A DNA stretch of 64,000 nt from Aurantiochytrium sp. KH105 (GCA_003116975.1 BGKB01000010.1:558001-622000), one strand, 5' to 3'. Shown: positions 40,297-50,644, numbered from the stretch's first letter. Notes: generated by a model not told the origin, from the sequence alone. Translations and numbers: made by a program.

Positions 40297-42339
40297 CTAA
40301 GTGCGAGCCTCGGCGGTGGCCCCGGCACCAACAGAGGGAGCCGCAGGCGGCTCTGCATCGCGATTGACAGCCGGGCCGGTCCACTTAAGAAGCTCCTCGA
40401 GCCATTGGCCATCATCCTCGAGCTCGAGCGACTCCTCGTCGCTGCTGTCCACGAGAGGAAGGTCAAGGTTGAGCATGTCCTCGCCAGCCTCCAGCTCATT
40501 GTGAGCAGAAATGGTCGAGTCAGAACTCAACGTCTCCTTGGGAGAAAAGAGAGCGTCCGTGCCGTCGGCAGAGTACTGCTTCGAAGGCCAGGCCTCGTGC
40601 TCGATCGGAACGTGCTCTGCAATGCCAGCGAGACCGAGCTCATCCGCTTCGTGATGATGGTGGTGTTCCTGTTGTTGCTGCTGTTGATGGCGGTGGTGGT
40701 CTTGAACGGGGCCTTGATAATGCTGGTGATGACCCTGTTGTCCCGAATAATGCTGTTGGTGCTGCTGTTGATGGTGATAGTCCTGGTGTTGCTGCGGCTG
40801 CTGCGAGTCCTGGCCTCGATAGTCCCCAAAGCTGTGCTGCAAACCTTGTGACTCGTAGCGTTGAGGCTGATGCTGCGGCTGATGCGAGCGATGCTCTTGG
40901 TGCTCTTGATCAGCCGGGGACTCGTTAGAGCGCTCGCCGAGATTATCAATCTCTCCTTTGGCCCCAATGTAGTCGTAAATGACGGGACTCTTTTCCGAAG
41001 GAGGCAGTTCGTATTTTACATGCGGCCGAGGAGCAGCAGACGCGTCACTTCGACGATCCGAACCTGCATGCATCGAAGCCGCCTCGGCGTCGTTGGGGTT
41101 GGGCTCCGCCTGCTTGAAGCGTTTGGGCGGCAAGGCGACCTCGTCCTCAATGACAGTGAAACGAGAGTCGATCGGTAATGATGGCGCAGGCGCGGCCATT
41201 GGGCCTCCCATCGGCGAAAAGCTCATGAACACCGACAACGAAGACTCTTCATCGCTGATAAATTCCCGATGCACACACTTGACAATGCAATCAACAGGGC
41301 CATTTTGCTTGCTGTCTTTCCAGTTGATCTTGAAAAGATGCACAGATGGCACCTCACGGCAGATCGGATAGGCCTCCGGCTTGCCGAGCGTGTTGAACTT
41401 GATGGCGGTTACCTGCACAAAGGAGAGCAAGTCTGCCTCCGTGACGAGAATGCGGCTTAGAACATCGCCGCCCCAGGGCAAAAAGCCGCCACCAGAGTCG
41501 CGGAGATTTCGCTCGATTTCCTCGCCGCCGTAGCCCATGAGCTGCTCGAATTGCCGCGTCACTGTGACCTTGGACTCGGCGCCGGGCGCCATGTAATCTA
41601 CCTTGAAGCGCAAGTGCGCCTCGTGCTCCGAAAAGCCGCCAAGAAGCGCCGTTTGCTGGACCGCGTTGCTCCCAGGAGGCATGTCCACGTCAACAATCTC
41701 TGTCGAGTCGCCAGACTCCGACGACGGCGACGTCCGGTGGCCCTTGACTCGAAGATGAAACGGGTTACCATGGTTCAGATGGCGCGCCGTGCCTTCGTTG
41801 TCAAAGTTGATGGGCGTGTTGACATCCGCGATGGCGTCGGCCTTGGCCTGGCCTTCTTTGCCCCACTGGCGAATTTTGATGTGGCAGGCTTCCACCTTGC
41901 CGGCGAGCTCGTCCACGTCAATGTTCAGGGCGTCCATCCAGGCGGAGAGGCGCTTGAGCGCGTCTACCTTGTTCTTCTTGATGAGGTACTGCCGCATCTT
42001 GTGAAGCTGCCGGTTGAACCAGAAGAGCGAGCAGGATACGGCATAGTGCTTGTACAGGGTGAAAAAGACGCTCCAGGAGCGGCGTTCGTGGGATCCCAGC
42101 GAGGACATTTGCTTGTTGCCACTCAGGTTGGTGCTCACCACCATGGGCTGATTTGCGACCAGAGCCGCGCGCTCGCGCTTCTTGACGGGACCGCGTTTCT
42201 TCTTGGGGCTGTAAAAGCACTGGATGCCCTTGCGCACACAGCGCGAGCAGGGGTCTTCGCCCGAGCATTTGACTTTGGACCCGGTGCACGCATCGCACGA
42301 GCTCTTGAGCGTGAGTCGAAGGTCGCTGCGGAACTCCAT
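40297..42339 (-). CDS. Zn2Cys6 binuclear-cluster transcription factor with PAS-like domain
   Basis: From Met at 42339 the protein is 680 aa. Residues 15-41 are a classic Zn2Cys6 cluster, C15-x2-C18-x6-C25-x5-C31-x2-C34-x6-C41, with the Lys and Pro (KVKC, EDPC) typical of fungal GAL4-type DNA-binding domains; a basic linker KKKRGPVKKRER follows. A helical region lies at about 85-165, and about 245-370 has PAS-like character (FEQLMGYGGEEIERNL ... CVHREFISDEES), recalling fungal ERT1/AcuK-type factors that combine Zn2Cys6 with PAS. The C-terminal third is His/Gln-rich, then acidic, a plausible activation region. The frame continues to 42789, but the extra 150 residues translate a GTCT microsatellite and GC-rich leader, so the Met just before the cluster is chosen. 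Nuclear sequence-specific regulation is inferred from the domain; targets are unknown. Confidence 0.82.
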   Translation of the reverse strand: MEFRSDLRLTLKSSCDACTGSKVKCSGEDPCSRCVRKGIQCFYSPKKKRGPVKKRERAALVANQPMVVSTNLSGNKQMSSLGSHERRSWSVFFTLYKHYAVSCSLFWFNRQLHKMRQYLIKKNKVDALKRLSAWMDALNIDVDELAGKVEACHIKIRQWGKEGQAKADAIADVNTPINFDNEGTARHLNHGNPFHLRVKGHRTSPSSESGDSTEIVDVDMPPGSNAVQQTALLGGFSEHEAHLRFKVDYMAPGAESKVTVTRQFEQLMGYGGEEIERNLRDSGGGFLPWGGDVLSRILVTEADLLSFVQVTAIKFNTLGKPEAYPICREVPSVHLFKINWKDSKQNGPVDCIVKCVHREFISDEESSLSVFMSFSPMGGPMAAPAPSLPIDSRFTVIEDEVALPPKRFKQAEPNPNDAEAASMHAGSDRRSDASAAPRPHVKYELPPSEKSPVIYDYIGAKGEIDNLGERSNESPADQEHQEHRSHQPQHQPQRYESQGLQHSFGDYRGQDSQQPQQHQDYHHQQQHQQHYSGQQGHHQHYQGPVQDHHRHQQQQQQEHHHHHEADELGLAGIAEHVPIEHEAWPSKQYSADGTDALFSPKETLSSDSTISAHNELEAGEDMLNLDLPLVDSSDEESLELEDDGQWLEELLKWTGPAVNRDAEPPAAPSVGAGATAEART

Positions 42340-42615
42340 CGTGTCAGGCAGGCGAGCGAGAGACAAAGCGCCCTTGCCCTTTTCTTTACTTGCTCTGGCT
42401 TTGTCACAGACGGCGGCTTTGGGCCTGCGCCCTTCCGAGATGCCCGTCCGATGACCGACCGCTCGCTGCGCGAGGACGCCGACGGGACGCGCGGGGGAAA
42501 AGGATGAAGGAAGGAAAGGGAGAGGAGGGAGGGCGGCGGCGGCGGACGCGGCGGGTACAGCCGTCTGCAGGCAGTCCTTGCGCGCGCGCGGCTCCCGTCC
42601 TCGTCCGGGGTCTGC

Positions 42616-42680
<65 letters not shown>
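42616..42680 (+). repeat. (GTCT)16 tetranucleotide microsatellite
   Basis: About 65 bp of nearly perfect GTCT units, 280 bp upstream of the Zn2Cys6 start, in its promoter or 5' leader. Confidence 0.9.
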
Positions 42681-44276
42681 CGGCTTGTCTGTCTGTCTGC
42701 TGTTTGTTTGTATGTTTCGCCTCGCAGGCCAGGTCTCGCCGACCACACTCGCTTATACGCACTCGCTGGCCTGTTTGTAGTCTATACACAAACCTGGGTA
42801 GCCTATTTATTGATGATCGACAGTGCAGTGAAGAAAAGAAGAGGACCTGCGTTACGAGGCCGCCGCGAGCACGCGCGGGCCACCTCGCCGAGCCTGTCTC
42901 GCTGCCTCGCCGAGCCGGGCGCGGGGCCGCGCGCGGGGCCGCTGCTGCGCCGCTGCCGTGTGGGGCGCGGGAGGGCGGGGAGGCGCGCGTGGACGGGGCG
43001 CGGCGGGAGGGAGCGAGGGAGGGCGGCGAAGGGGTTCTGGATCACCGTGCGCGCCTCGGGCCATCGCAGGGAAGCGCCGAGGCGGCGAGCTGGCGGGGCC
43101 GCGGGCGGTAGGCAACGCCTAGGGACCCCTACGCGGCACCCGCGCCCCGCTCAGCGCAGCTCACACTTCATAATAAAAATCGATCCATAGACACAGAGAG
43201 TCTCGTCTCGTCACTCTAGAAAGTAGAGCAGACTAGATAGACTAGCTGCAGAGCAGAGCAGGGAGCGGCGCTTTCTCTGTTCTCTCGCTTCCTTCTTCTC
43301 CATGTCCTTTGGCTATTGTATCTTCTTCAAGTTAGGCCAATCCTCGCTCCTGCCTGCCACTGATGACTGACTGACTGGCTGGCTGGCTGACCATGGTGAC
43401 AGACTGACTGACATGCATGCCATGATGGCCGCATGCTGCGATTGGCGGCACCTGACCGTGATGAGATCTGCTGGTCGAGTTCCTCCTGTTCCCCCGCACA
43501 GACAATGACTGTGACGGCGAATGCACGGGGAGGAGAGGGAAGTCGGCCACACGAAGTGGTGCTATACTAGGCCTATAGTGTAGTATGCCAAGGTAAACCT
43601 GGGCCTAGTTGAGACCAGCGGCGAACGAGACCAGACTCAAAGAGCGAGCCGTGTTCTCGCCGGGCTACTCCGAGTGGCGACTCTGCTACGCTCCCTTCCT
43701 TCCCGCGCGAGTTGCCAGGTTGCGACAGGAAGGTGAGGTCGGCGGGACGCCGTGACGCAGACAGCCAAGCCAGCCGGGTCCAAATAGGCCGAAGAGGTGC
43801 TGATAGATAGGCCCAGAGCGACTCGAGCTGGCCGGCAGGCTGCACTCCCTGCGGCCTCCTCGTCCCCGTCGTCGCTGCAGGCCTCGGCGAGTTTGCGACC
43901 AGGCGAACGAAGCTTCGCAAGAGAGGCCGTTCGAGTGCGGCCGCGGAAATGGCCGCCATTGGCCCGAGCAGACGAGGGACGACATCAAAGTGGGCACGTG
44001 CTGGCTGGTCGAGGTGGCGCACGGACGATCGATCCGAGGAATTGCTCTAGAACCAGTTGTCGAGGTCGAGGTCGGTCAATGCACGAAATGAAAAAGGCGG
44101 CTGGCTCGTGGTCGCGCGCGCGAGAACCGCATCTGCCCGCTCCATCTGCTTTCGGCCGAACTCGAAGTTGCCCTTACCGCGATCGCGAGTAACGTTCGCG
44201 TCGCGGGATGAGAGTTCGCGTCGTAGGAGTTCTGAAGATTCTCTGCTAGCCCAAGGGACCAAGCAAGCATAGGACA

Positions 44277-44325
44277 ATGCGTGCGTGCGTGCATGCGCGC
44301 GCGCGCGCGCGCGTGCGTGCATGCA
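44277..44325 (+). repeat. Alternating purine-pyrimidine tract (GTGC/GCGC), Z-DNA-prone
   Basis: GCGTGCGTGCGTGCAT, then about ten GC dinucleotides, then GTGCGTGCATGC: about 49 bp of strict purine-pyrimidine alternation, nearly palindromic about its centre. GC-rich tracts of this kind adopt the Z form under supercoiling. Confidence 0.85.
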
Positions 44326-44699
44326 GTTGTACTGACGGGTTTACGCTGAGAGCGCTGCGCGCGAGCGGTTTCCTGCCCAAGTGTCCCTAGCACGATGCAA
44401 AGATCCTGGGCCTCGAATCTCACAGTCAGAATGAGACGGGTTTCTTTTACTACGAAAAAAATGCGCCGAGACACGCGCGCGCTTCGTTGAAAAGTCAGCG
44501 TAGCGCATCGTGCACATCAGAATCGATGACTCTGTGCGAAAATTCATTCTTGATTGAGTGATTCGTCGAAGGCTTGACGATGAATAATCATCGACTGTAG
44601 AATCTTCTCTGGCATTGGCCTCGATCAGGCCCAGCGCAAAAACCTGACTTGTAAAGCAAATAAGTGAGCAAGTCTGCACTTTTCATGAGACAAGATGCG

Positions 44700-44868
44700 G
44701 ACCCACTGTTGCAGGTCGAGTCACTCTATTTGGTTGCTTTGCCCAAATGCTATCGTTCGAAAATTGTGGTGAACCATAGCCCTGGCACTTGCTGTTTCAG
44801 GTTGAGTCATTCTGATCATTGACGGCCCAAACACTGTCATTTCGAAACGATGATGACCCATCGTGGCG
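44700..44868 (+). repeat. Diverged tandem duplication, period about 86 bp
   Basis: Two copies align at an offset of about 86 bp: CAGGTCGAGTCACTCT at 44712 pairs with CAGGTTGAGTCATTCT at 44798, then GCCCAAATGCTATCGTTCGA pairs with GCCCAAACACTGTCATTTCG, and GGTGAACCATAGC with GATGACCCATCGT. Similarity is clear but imperfect, so the duplication is old or under weak constraint. Confidence 0.7.
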
Positions 44869-45090
44869 TGGAGCCGACCCAATCATGTGTCAGAAAAACT
44901 CGTAACGCCATCTGAAGCAAATCTGCACAAATTTGATAGAGTCAGCTTTGTCAACGCCGACGACAAGCATTCATACGCCTATCGCTATGCGCACGATCCT
45001 TTCTATATAAATGCTAGTCTATTCCGTGAACGGTGGCAGCTCGTACAATCAACGAGAAAGGCCCAGCTTGCACAGAACTCGAAATGGTGA
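44863..45090 (+). CDS. Short coding-like open stretch, origin unclear
   Basis: About 75 codons open, ending TGA at 45088-45090, translating for example to SFVNADDKHSYAYRYAHDPF. It lacks an ATG at its 5' end. It looks more protein-like than the surrounding DNA but matches no known family. It directly follows the 86-bp duplication. It could be an exon or a relic. Confidence 0.15.
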   Translation: MAWSRPNHVSEKLVTPSEANLHKFDRVSFVNADDKHSYAYRYAHDPFYINASLFRERWQLVQSTRKAQLAQNSKW

Positions 45091-45884
45091 CTTGCTGGTC
45101 AATAGTGGCGCCAAATAGCGCCCTCTTCCTCGCCACGGAAAAATAAACCTGTGAAACGATCCATGACTACAGGCCGGCCTACTACTATGAATTAATAGCG
45201 TTACGAAACGGGAGATGAAACGCTATGAAACGAACTTTCAATTTGTAGACTTTTGTCTTTTCACGCCGCCAGAACAAATCAGAAAATTCGCGCACGCGAG
45301 CACGCTCGAGCGCGTGCGCGCAACAGCGCACTGCCATGACAAAGCTGCTCAAACTTTCGCGTGCGGGCTACCGGGCGACAACCTGTCCAAGCAGCCAGCC
45401 CCTCGCGAGGTCTCAATTTCATGCAGACACGCGATAATGAGCCAGCCACACCTCACCCCTCCCGCAGGCGGACAACGTGCTTGCGCGGCCGATATGCAAG
45501 TGGATACACGTAAAAGTAAACAGAACAAAAGTCTGCGCAAGAGATGCGTACTCGCAGCGACAGACCGGGCGTAGGTCAAGGCGAGAGCACTCCCTCCTTT
45601 GTGCCAATGGCTCGGCTCTCACCTCCCGATGGCGGCCCAAGTAAATTGTCCCCTAATCTACTTGCTTGGAAACACACCTTACGCACCGCTCAACGTCTCC
45701 GCTGTCCCGTCGCGCAAAGGTGATCGCCGAGCAGAGTCAGAAAGCGCACCACACCCAGTGCTCTTTACGAGCAGTCCTGCTCATTTTGCGACCTTCTGCG
45801 CACTCGAGCAAAGGCGGTGGGAGTGCGTTTGGACAACTACACTTTCGACAATCAATTGCTCCGCATCGCTTTTTCTCCTTTTGT

Positions 45885-45931
<47 letters not shown>

Positions 45932-45933
45932 CC
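45885..45933 (+). repeat. (CTGC)12 tetranucleotide microsatellite
   Basis: About twelve perfect CTGC units 260 bp upstream of the RhoGAP-SH3 ATG, within its promoter or leader. Confidence 0.9.
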
Positions 45934-46193
45934 CACCGGCCTAGCTGCCTGTCAGTGTCAATCTGCCAGCTTGGTTCTCGACCAAACGCGCTTCGCCAAG
46001 TTTTCTTCCCCTTTTCCTCAATTGCATTGACTTCTATAGCACCGCCTGCCGCGCCCTCGACGCGTGCCTGTGGCACGACCGACATTCTCACTCTTCGAGC
46101 TACACCCGAGGGACTGAACAGAAAGAAAACCTGGCAACAAGCCACTCTTTGGCTGCGGCGGAAGCAGATCTCGAATTCTCGATCGAATTCACC

Positions 46194-48638
46194 ATGTCTG
46201 CCGCACGCCCCAAAGTTTCGCGCGGCATCTGGGCAAGTGTACGCAACAAGACGCTCAAGAAACGTAACAAGAAAATAGGCGGCGAAGATGACGATGCCGT
46301 GTGTCTCTCAACGCCCGAGGTCAAAATCCTTCTTGCGCGCTTGCGCGTTATCCTGGCTCACATCGAGAGCAATGCAACACAGAGCGAACTCACGCCGCTC
46401 TCTTCGACCGGCATCTCTGCCGAAGCCAAAGAAGCAGCTCAACGCTTGATTGACGCCCTCGTCAAGGACGACACCATTCATCTGGTAAAGTCTCTGCAGA
46501 GCATGAGCTGCGCTACCCTCGGCGCCGTCATCAAGCTGGTCTTCATGTCTTCGCCAGAGCCTCTCATCCCAGGCCGCGTCTGCACGCTCATTCTCGGAAC
46601 CTGCGCAAAGTATGCCGAATATCTCGACGAAAAGGACGATGAAAAGGTGGAAGAAATCGGCGCCACATTGGAGCGCTTCTCTGCTTCCGCCAACTTTTCC
46701 ATTCTAGAGGGCCTCTGTCAAAGCCTCAACCGAATGCCCATGCCAAACGATGAGCTCGCCTATGTCTTTGCCCCCCTCGTGCTCATGCCCAAGCTCGGCA
46801 TGATTGTTGGTGAGGGTGCTGTCCCCAAGGACATTGACACCCATCTCGAAATGATCGCTGCTGCAGATGCCATGATCGAGGCCATGGAGTTTCTCATTTA
46901 CAAGGCTGACACCCTCTTTGACAGCCGCTCACGAAAACGAGCACTCATTAAAAAGGGCTTTAGTGTTCGGCACGCAAGTGGCGAGGGCCTGGCTTCCGAG
47001 GAAGAAGACCCAGCTGCCCCTCTCGATGATCTCGAGGAAGACAATCTCCTTGGTATGGTCACCAAGGACGGGTCAAGCGAAGCTGACGCCGCTTCGCGCC
47101 CGAAGTTGATCAAGCCACAGTCTTCCACGCTATCCGGCCGCGACGGGGATGACGAACTCGACGACGACAACACCAACGATGAAGACAATGGCGATGATGG
47201 CGTCGACAATCTCGATGAGACGTGTGCGACCATCAGCACGGGCGCAGAGAATGCTCCAGACCCGAGCGCAACTTCTGCTCAAGTTGATACAGACAAGCCC
47301 ACTGAGGCAAGCAATGACTCTACTGCAGAGGAGAAAATGACAGATACCGAGGCCAACGAGAGTGCGCACGGTGCTGCACATGCCATTCCGTGCAGCGAAG
47401 ATGATCGCGACGACAAGGACGCGATTGACGGAAAGAACATGGACGGGGAACAGTCCCTTGCACAAGGCCAAGCAGAGCCTCACAGCGACTGCAATTCGGC
47501 TGGTATAACAACAGCCGTGCCTGCCTCCGCATGTTCGTCTGACCAGCAACAACAGACTGCGGCCGAGCACGATGCGCCGATCCAACATCATCAGCCCCCA
47601 CCACCACCTTCGCGTATCAAGTGTGATGTTGAGGCGTTGCAGGAGCCGCACCTCGCTCAAGTTAAGTCGAGTCAAGATGTGTTGACAACTGACTGCGAGG
47701 ACGAGAATGATGAGGAAAACGACCAAGACGAGGCCAGGAGCCTCCCGTCAGCACCCGAAGGCTCGCAAGCTTCCGAGTCTCATGGAAGATACATTATGCG
47801 AACGCTCTCATTAACCATGCCCCCAGCACTAAAACTTGCTGGCTCTACTGTCAATGCTCTTGATCTCCTTCCCTCCGCCGCAGCAGATGACAGTCTTGCA
47901 GCCGAGGTCGCAGTCGCTGCAGCCGTGAAGGAAGCTTCCGGGGGGCAGGAGCATCTCGACGCGGATAGTACCAGCGGCGACAGTAGCGACGAAGACTCCT
48001 TGTCACAGAGCACCAACGAAGCGAGCGACAGCGATCAAGAGAGCATCGTTGATGTCTTTGACAAGACAGAGGCAGGCGAACCAACCTGCGCTGGAAGCGG
48101 CGTCCGCGATCTGGACAGTCTCGGCCAGGAAGCCCCCGTCTTTACCGCCGTGGTCCTCTTTGATTATGAGCCCCACGAAGATGGCGAAATTGCTCTCATC
48201 CAAGGCGAGGTCGTTCAGGTTCTCGAAGTGGAAGAAGACGGCTGGTGGTATGGCCGCCTTGCCAACGGGGAAGTTGGTGTATTTCCAGGCGCCTACGTGC
48301 AGCGACGCATGCCTGGTGATGCTAGCGTATCTGAGGATGGCTCCTTCGCAGACGATGCGAGTGCCGCGGGCATCAGTCTCACGCCTCGAAGTGCAACCTC
48401 GAGCAGCTCGCGCACAGCCGTTCCTGTTGTCCACGGCAAAGATGCCGCAAGCGCGCTTACCTCGCTACTACAAACGTACAGCCGTCTTGCGCCCATCGTC
48501 GGGAGCATGGAGGGGACCATGCCTCCTCTGCCGACTGCACATCAAATTGGACCGGCCGTGCAACTGCTTCTCAACAAAGTGCTCGCTCGTCTTGAACAAC
48601 TCGAGGCAGAGAACGCGGAACTTCGCGTGCAAGTTTGA
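46194..48638 (+). CDS. RhoGAP-like and SH3 domain protein
   Basis: 814 aa from the ATG at 46194 (context ACCATGT); a non-ATG upstream extension of the frame is ignored. Residues about 35-250 resemble the Rho GTPase-activating fold: LIDALVKDDTIHLVKSLQ, LIKLVFMSSPEPLIPG-type TLGAVIKLVFMSSPEPLIPG (the conserved PEPLIP), and NDELAYVFAPLVL, corresponding to the NLA-x-VFGP-x-L motif. The usual GIFR arginine-finger motif is not apparent; GISAEAKEAAQ stands near its place, so GAP activity is doubtful. Residues 270-620 are acidic and disordered. An SH3 domain lies at about 650-708 (AVVLFDYEPHEDGEIALIQG ... GWWYGRLANGEVGVFPGAYV), with ALYDY-like, WW and P-x-x-Y signatures. The end is a short Leu/Glu coiled coil. 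The role is inferred as a Rho/Rac-linked cytoskeletal or endocytic scaffold. Confidence 0.8.
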   Translation: MSAARPKVSRGIWASVRNKTLKKRNKKIGGEDDDAVCLSTPEVKILLARLRVILAHIESNATQSELTPLSSTGISAEAKEAAQRLIDALVKDDTIHLVKSLQSMSCATLGAVIKLVFMSSPEPLIPGRVCTLILGTCAKYAEYLDEKDDEKVEEIGATLERFSASANFSILEGLCQSLNRMPMPNDELAYVFAPLVLMPKLGMIVGEGAVPKDIDTHLEMIAAADAMIEAMEFLIYKADTLFDSRSRKRALIKKGFSVRHASGEGLASEEEDPAAPLDDLEEDNLLGMVTKDGSSEADAASRPKLIKPQSSTLSGRDGDDELDDDNTNDEDNGDDGVDNLDETCATISTGAENAPDPSATSAQVDTDKPTEASNDSTAEEKMTDTEANESAHGAAHAIPCSEDDRDDKDAIDGKNMDGEQSLAQGQAEPHSDCNSAGITTAVPASACSSDQQQQTAAEHDAPIQHHQPPPPPSRIKCDVEALQEPHLAQVKSSQDVLTTDCEDENDEENDQDEARSLPSAPEGSQASESHGRYIMRTLSLTMPPALKLAGSTVNALDLLPSAAADDSLAAEVAVAAAVKEASGGQEHLDADSTSGDSSDEDSLSQSTNEASDSDQESIVDVFDKTEAGEPTCAGSGVRDLDSLGQEAPVFTAVVLFDYEPHEDGEIALIQGEVVQVLEVEEDGWWYGRLANGEVGVFPGAYVQRRMPGDASVSEDGSFADDASAAGISLTPRSATSSSSRTAVPVVHGKDAASALTSLLQTYSRLAPIVGSMEGTMPPLPTAHQIGPAVQLLLNKVLARLEQLEAENAELRVQV

Positions 48639-50644
48639 TTTGCACCAAAAATAAGGACCTCTCTATTATCCTACCTGGCACGCCCATCCATCGGTCATTA
48701 TAAGCGTAATGTATTTGCAATCCAAATGATCTTTTATGCGTCTTCTTGTACGATAATCTTTGGTGCGTCTCCGCAGCGCAGCGCCAAGATTCATCCATCA
48801 GCACGTGAGTAGGATTATTGGACTTTTCCCTCAAGATTCGTGATTTTTTGTTGCGTCTCCACACCTTCCTCTCTAATCCATCCATCCAGATGATCTATGC
48901 AGGCATTCGTCCTCCTTTCCTTGAGATGAACGACTCGATGAGCTTCCTTCCACAAATCTTACCCCTTGCAAATAGACATAATATACCTATATACTAAAGC
49001 CTGCCTGATAGCTTGTATGAAACTTGAATTGATCAGAGGGATGGAGAAGGGAAAGGAATGCTGAACGAACTTCATCACATCTAATGAGTCAATCAATACA
49101 CATCCTCTCTCCCTATTGATAGAAGAAGAAGAAAAAAGAATGAAAACTTCATCAACAGCTTATCGAGGCGATTCAAACAAAAGTCCCAGCCGGATTGATT
49201 CTTTGATAAATGATGACAGTAGATGTCGTACAACCTAATCGATACGCACGCATTCTCTCGATCCATGCACGCATCAATTGGAGCGGGTATATATGCTTCT
49301 AATCCTCAAACTTTTCTTCTATTTTCAAATATATTCCAAAATAAAATCTAAATCTTTAAAATTATAATAATTTTGATCATATAAATTCTTTTTATGACAG
49401 AAAGGGAATGGATCGTCAATATTGATCATATTTTTTTACGTTTGTGATTATATTTTGTCTAATGTATATCTTTTTGTAATTTAGATAATTGTATATTGTG
49501 TAAATTTTATTTGAGTATCTCAAAATAAAGAGAGCACTTTGTTAAGCAATTTGAAATGTTGAAGTGTGTTTGCGCCCGGTGAAGCCCGGTATAAGCGTAA
49601 AACGACTCATATACGCTAGGCGCGGGATGGATGGATGTGCTATGCATTTCTAAAGGCTTATATTTTTTCGTTAAAAGAAAAGAAACTCCCCGCGTCCTTG
49701 CACGGGGGGAGGCGGGAGCTAGCTGCCTCGCTCCTCGGTCTCGGACGTGTAGCGAAGGCCCGCGGTGGCTCGCTCTCGTGTGCGCTCGGAAAGTGGCCAC
49801 TGCGCAAGAAAGAGAGAATTCACAAGAAAGATCCTTGATGGACGTCTTCGATTCGAACGAATCCTCTTCGCGCCGATGGCCGGCTTAGAGCGCGCGAGCC
49901 GACGCGCGGCCCCGTCGCCTGCACGCGGCTGGGCCGCCAACGCTCTTGCAGCCGTCTTAGACAGTCGTGCAAAAGAAGCGCGGTAGCAGATGTCACGGTC
50001 CGACAGGTATCCATCGAGTGATGAGTTATTGATTTATCTTACCTTGGAAAGAAAGAAAACAAAGGCCAGGACTTCCTCGCGCCATGATGAGGCTTGGACA
50101 ATCTATACTTTATGGACGCAGTCGGGACTCGGGGGTCCGGCAGCTTATCTGACTCAGCATTCGTCCTGGGAGTCGTGCTCAACCCTTTATGGGGAATGCT
50201 TGCGCTTGAGTCTGTGCATTCCGAATACAATTGGCTGGCTGGTTTCTTCAAAAATTTTCAAGTCTTATCAGACGCAAATCGCAAGCATCGATCGCTGCTC
50301 TGTACCACGCATTCCGAATGGTCGCCCGTTTGTTGGCTCCATTAACTTAATTCTTTCTAGCACAACACCTCTACGTCAAGTCGGGCAGTGTGTAGTGTAT
50401 TCTATTCTATCGATTGTACCGGACGTGATGGATAGAATATCTCTGTTCTCTGACAATAAATCACCCATCACCACCAACAACAATCCTTTCCTCAAAGAAA
50501 GAAAAGAATACAGAAACATGAAAGAATCTTTTGCTCATCGCAACACTTATCTTACAAGTACCGTTTTGGCCGGGCTTATGCTAACCACCTGTCCCGCCGT
50601 TTGTTGCTGTTGTGGCAATGACGAGGACGTGCTCGTCTCGGCAC
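48639..50644. other. Convergent intergenic region with AT-rich island
   Basis: 2 kb between facing stops, longer than the other convergent gaps here. Its left part (48,650-49,300) is moderately AT-rich without repeats, the middle is the AT island listed separately, and the right part carries a 239-codon ORF of uncertain status. I found no RNA gene. A TTCGAAT-like loop at 49848 on the minus strand is not a tRNA. Confidence 0.45.
49305..49532. other. AT-rich island
   Basis: Lines 49321-49500 contain about 35 G/C of 180 by hand count, roughly 80 percent A+T, in a genome whose genes and other spacers are balanced to GC-rich. The stretch is not a simple repeat: it mixes A runs, T runs and TATATA-like words such as ATTATAATAATTTTGATCAT. 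It has no ORF. It could be a mitochondrial insertion, a replication origin, a centromere-like or scaffold-attachment element, or a decayed transposon; nothing in it decides among these. Confidence 0.75.

Larger units (their letters stand above)
42340..46193. other. Intergenic region between Zn2Cys6 and RhoGAP-SH3 genes (divergent)
   Basis: About 3.9 kb of shared upstream DNA. It contains GTCT (42616-42680), CTGA/CTGG tracts (43366-43389), a GT/GC alternating tract (44277-44325), a diverged 86-bp tandem duplication (44700-44868), a short open stretch at 44863-45090 and CTGC (45885-45933). From 44,340 to 45,300 the sequence is less GC-rich and not simple-repeat, so it may hold a decayed element. 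No gene is supported. Confidence 0.4.

Noticed and set aside
41551..42507. 318-codon plus-strand ORF
   Set aside because: Antisense shadow of the Zn2Cys6 gene.
40297..42789. Full 830-codon frame as the Zn2Cys6 protein
   Set aside because: The first 150 codons translate the GTCT microsatellite (TDRQ repeats) and GC-rich leader; the Met just before the zinc cluster is a better start.
49842..49910. tRNA-like T-arm (TTCGAAT loop) on the minus strand
   Set aside because: The T stem pairs only four bases and no matching acceptor stem or D arm exists at the right distance.
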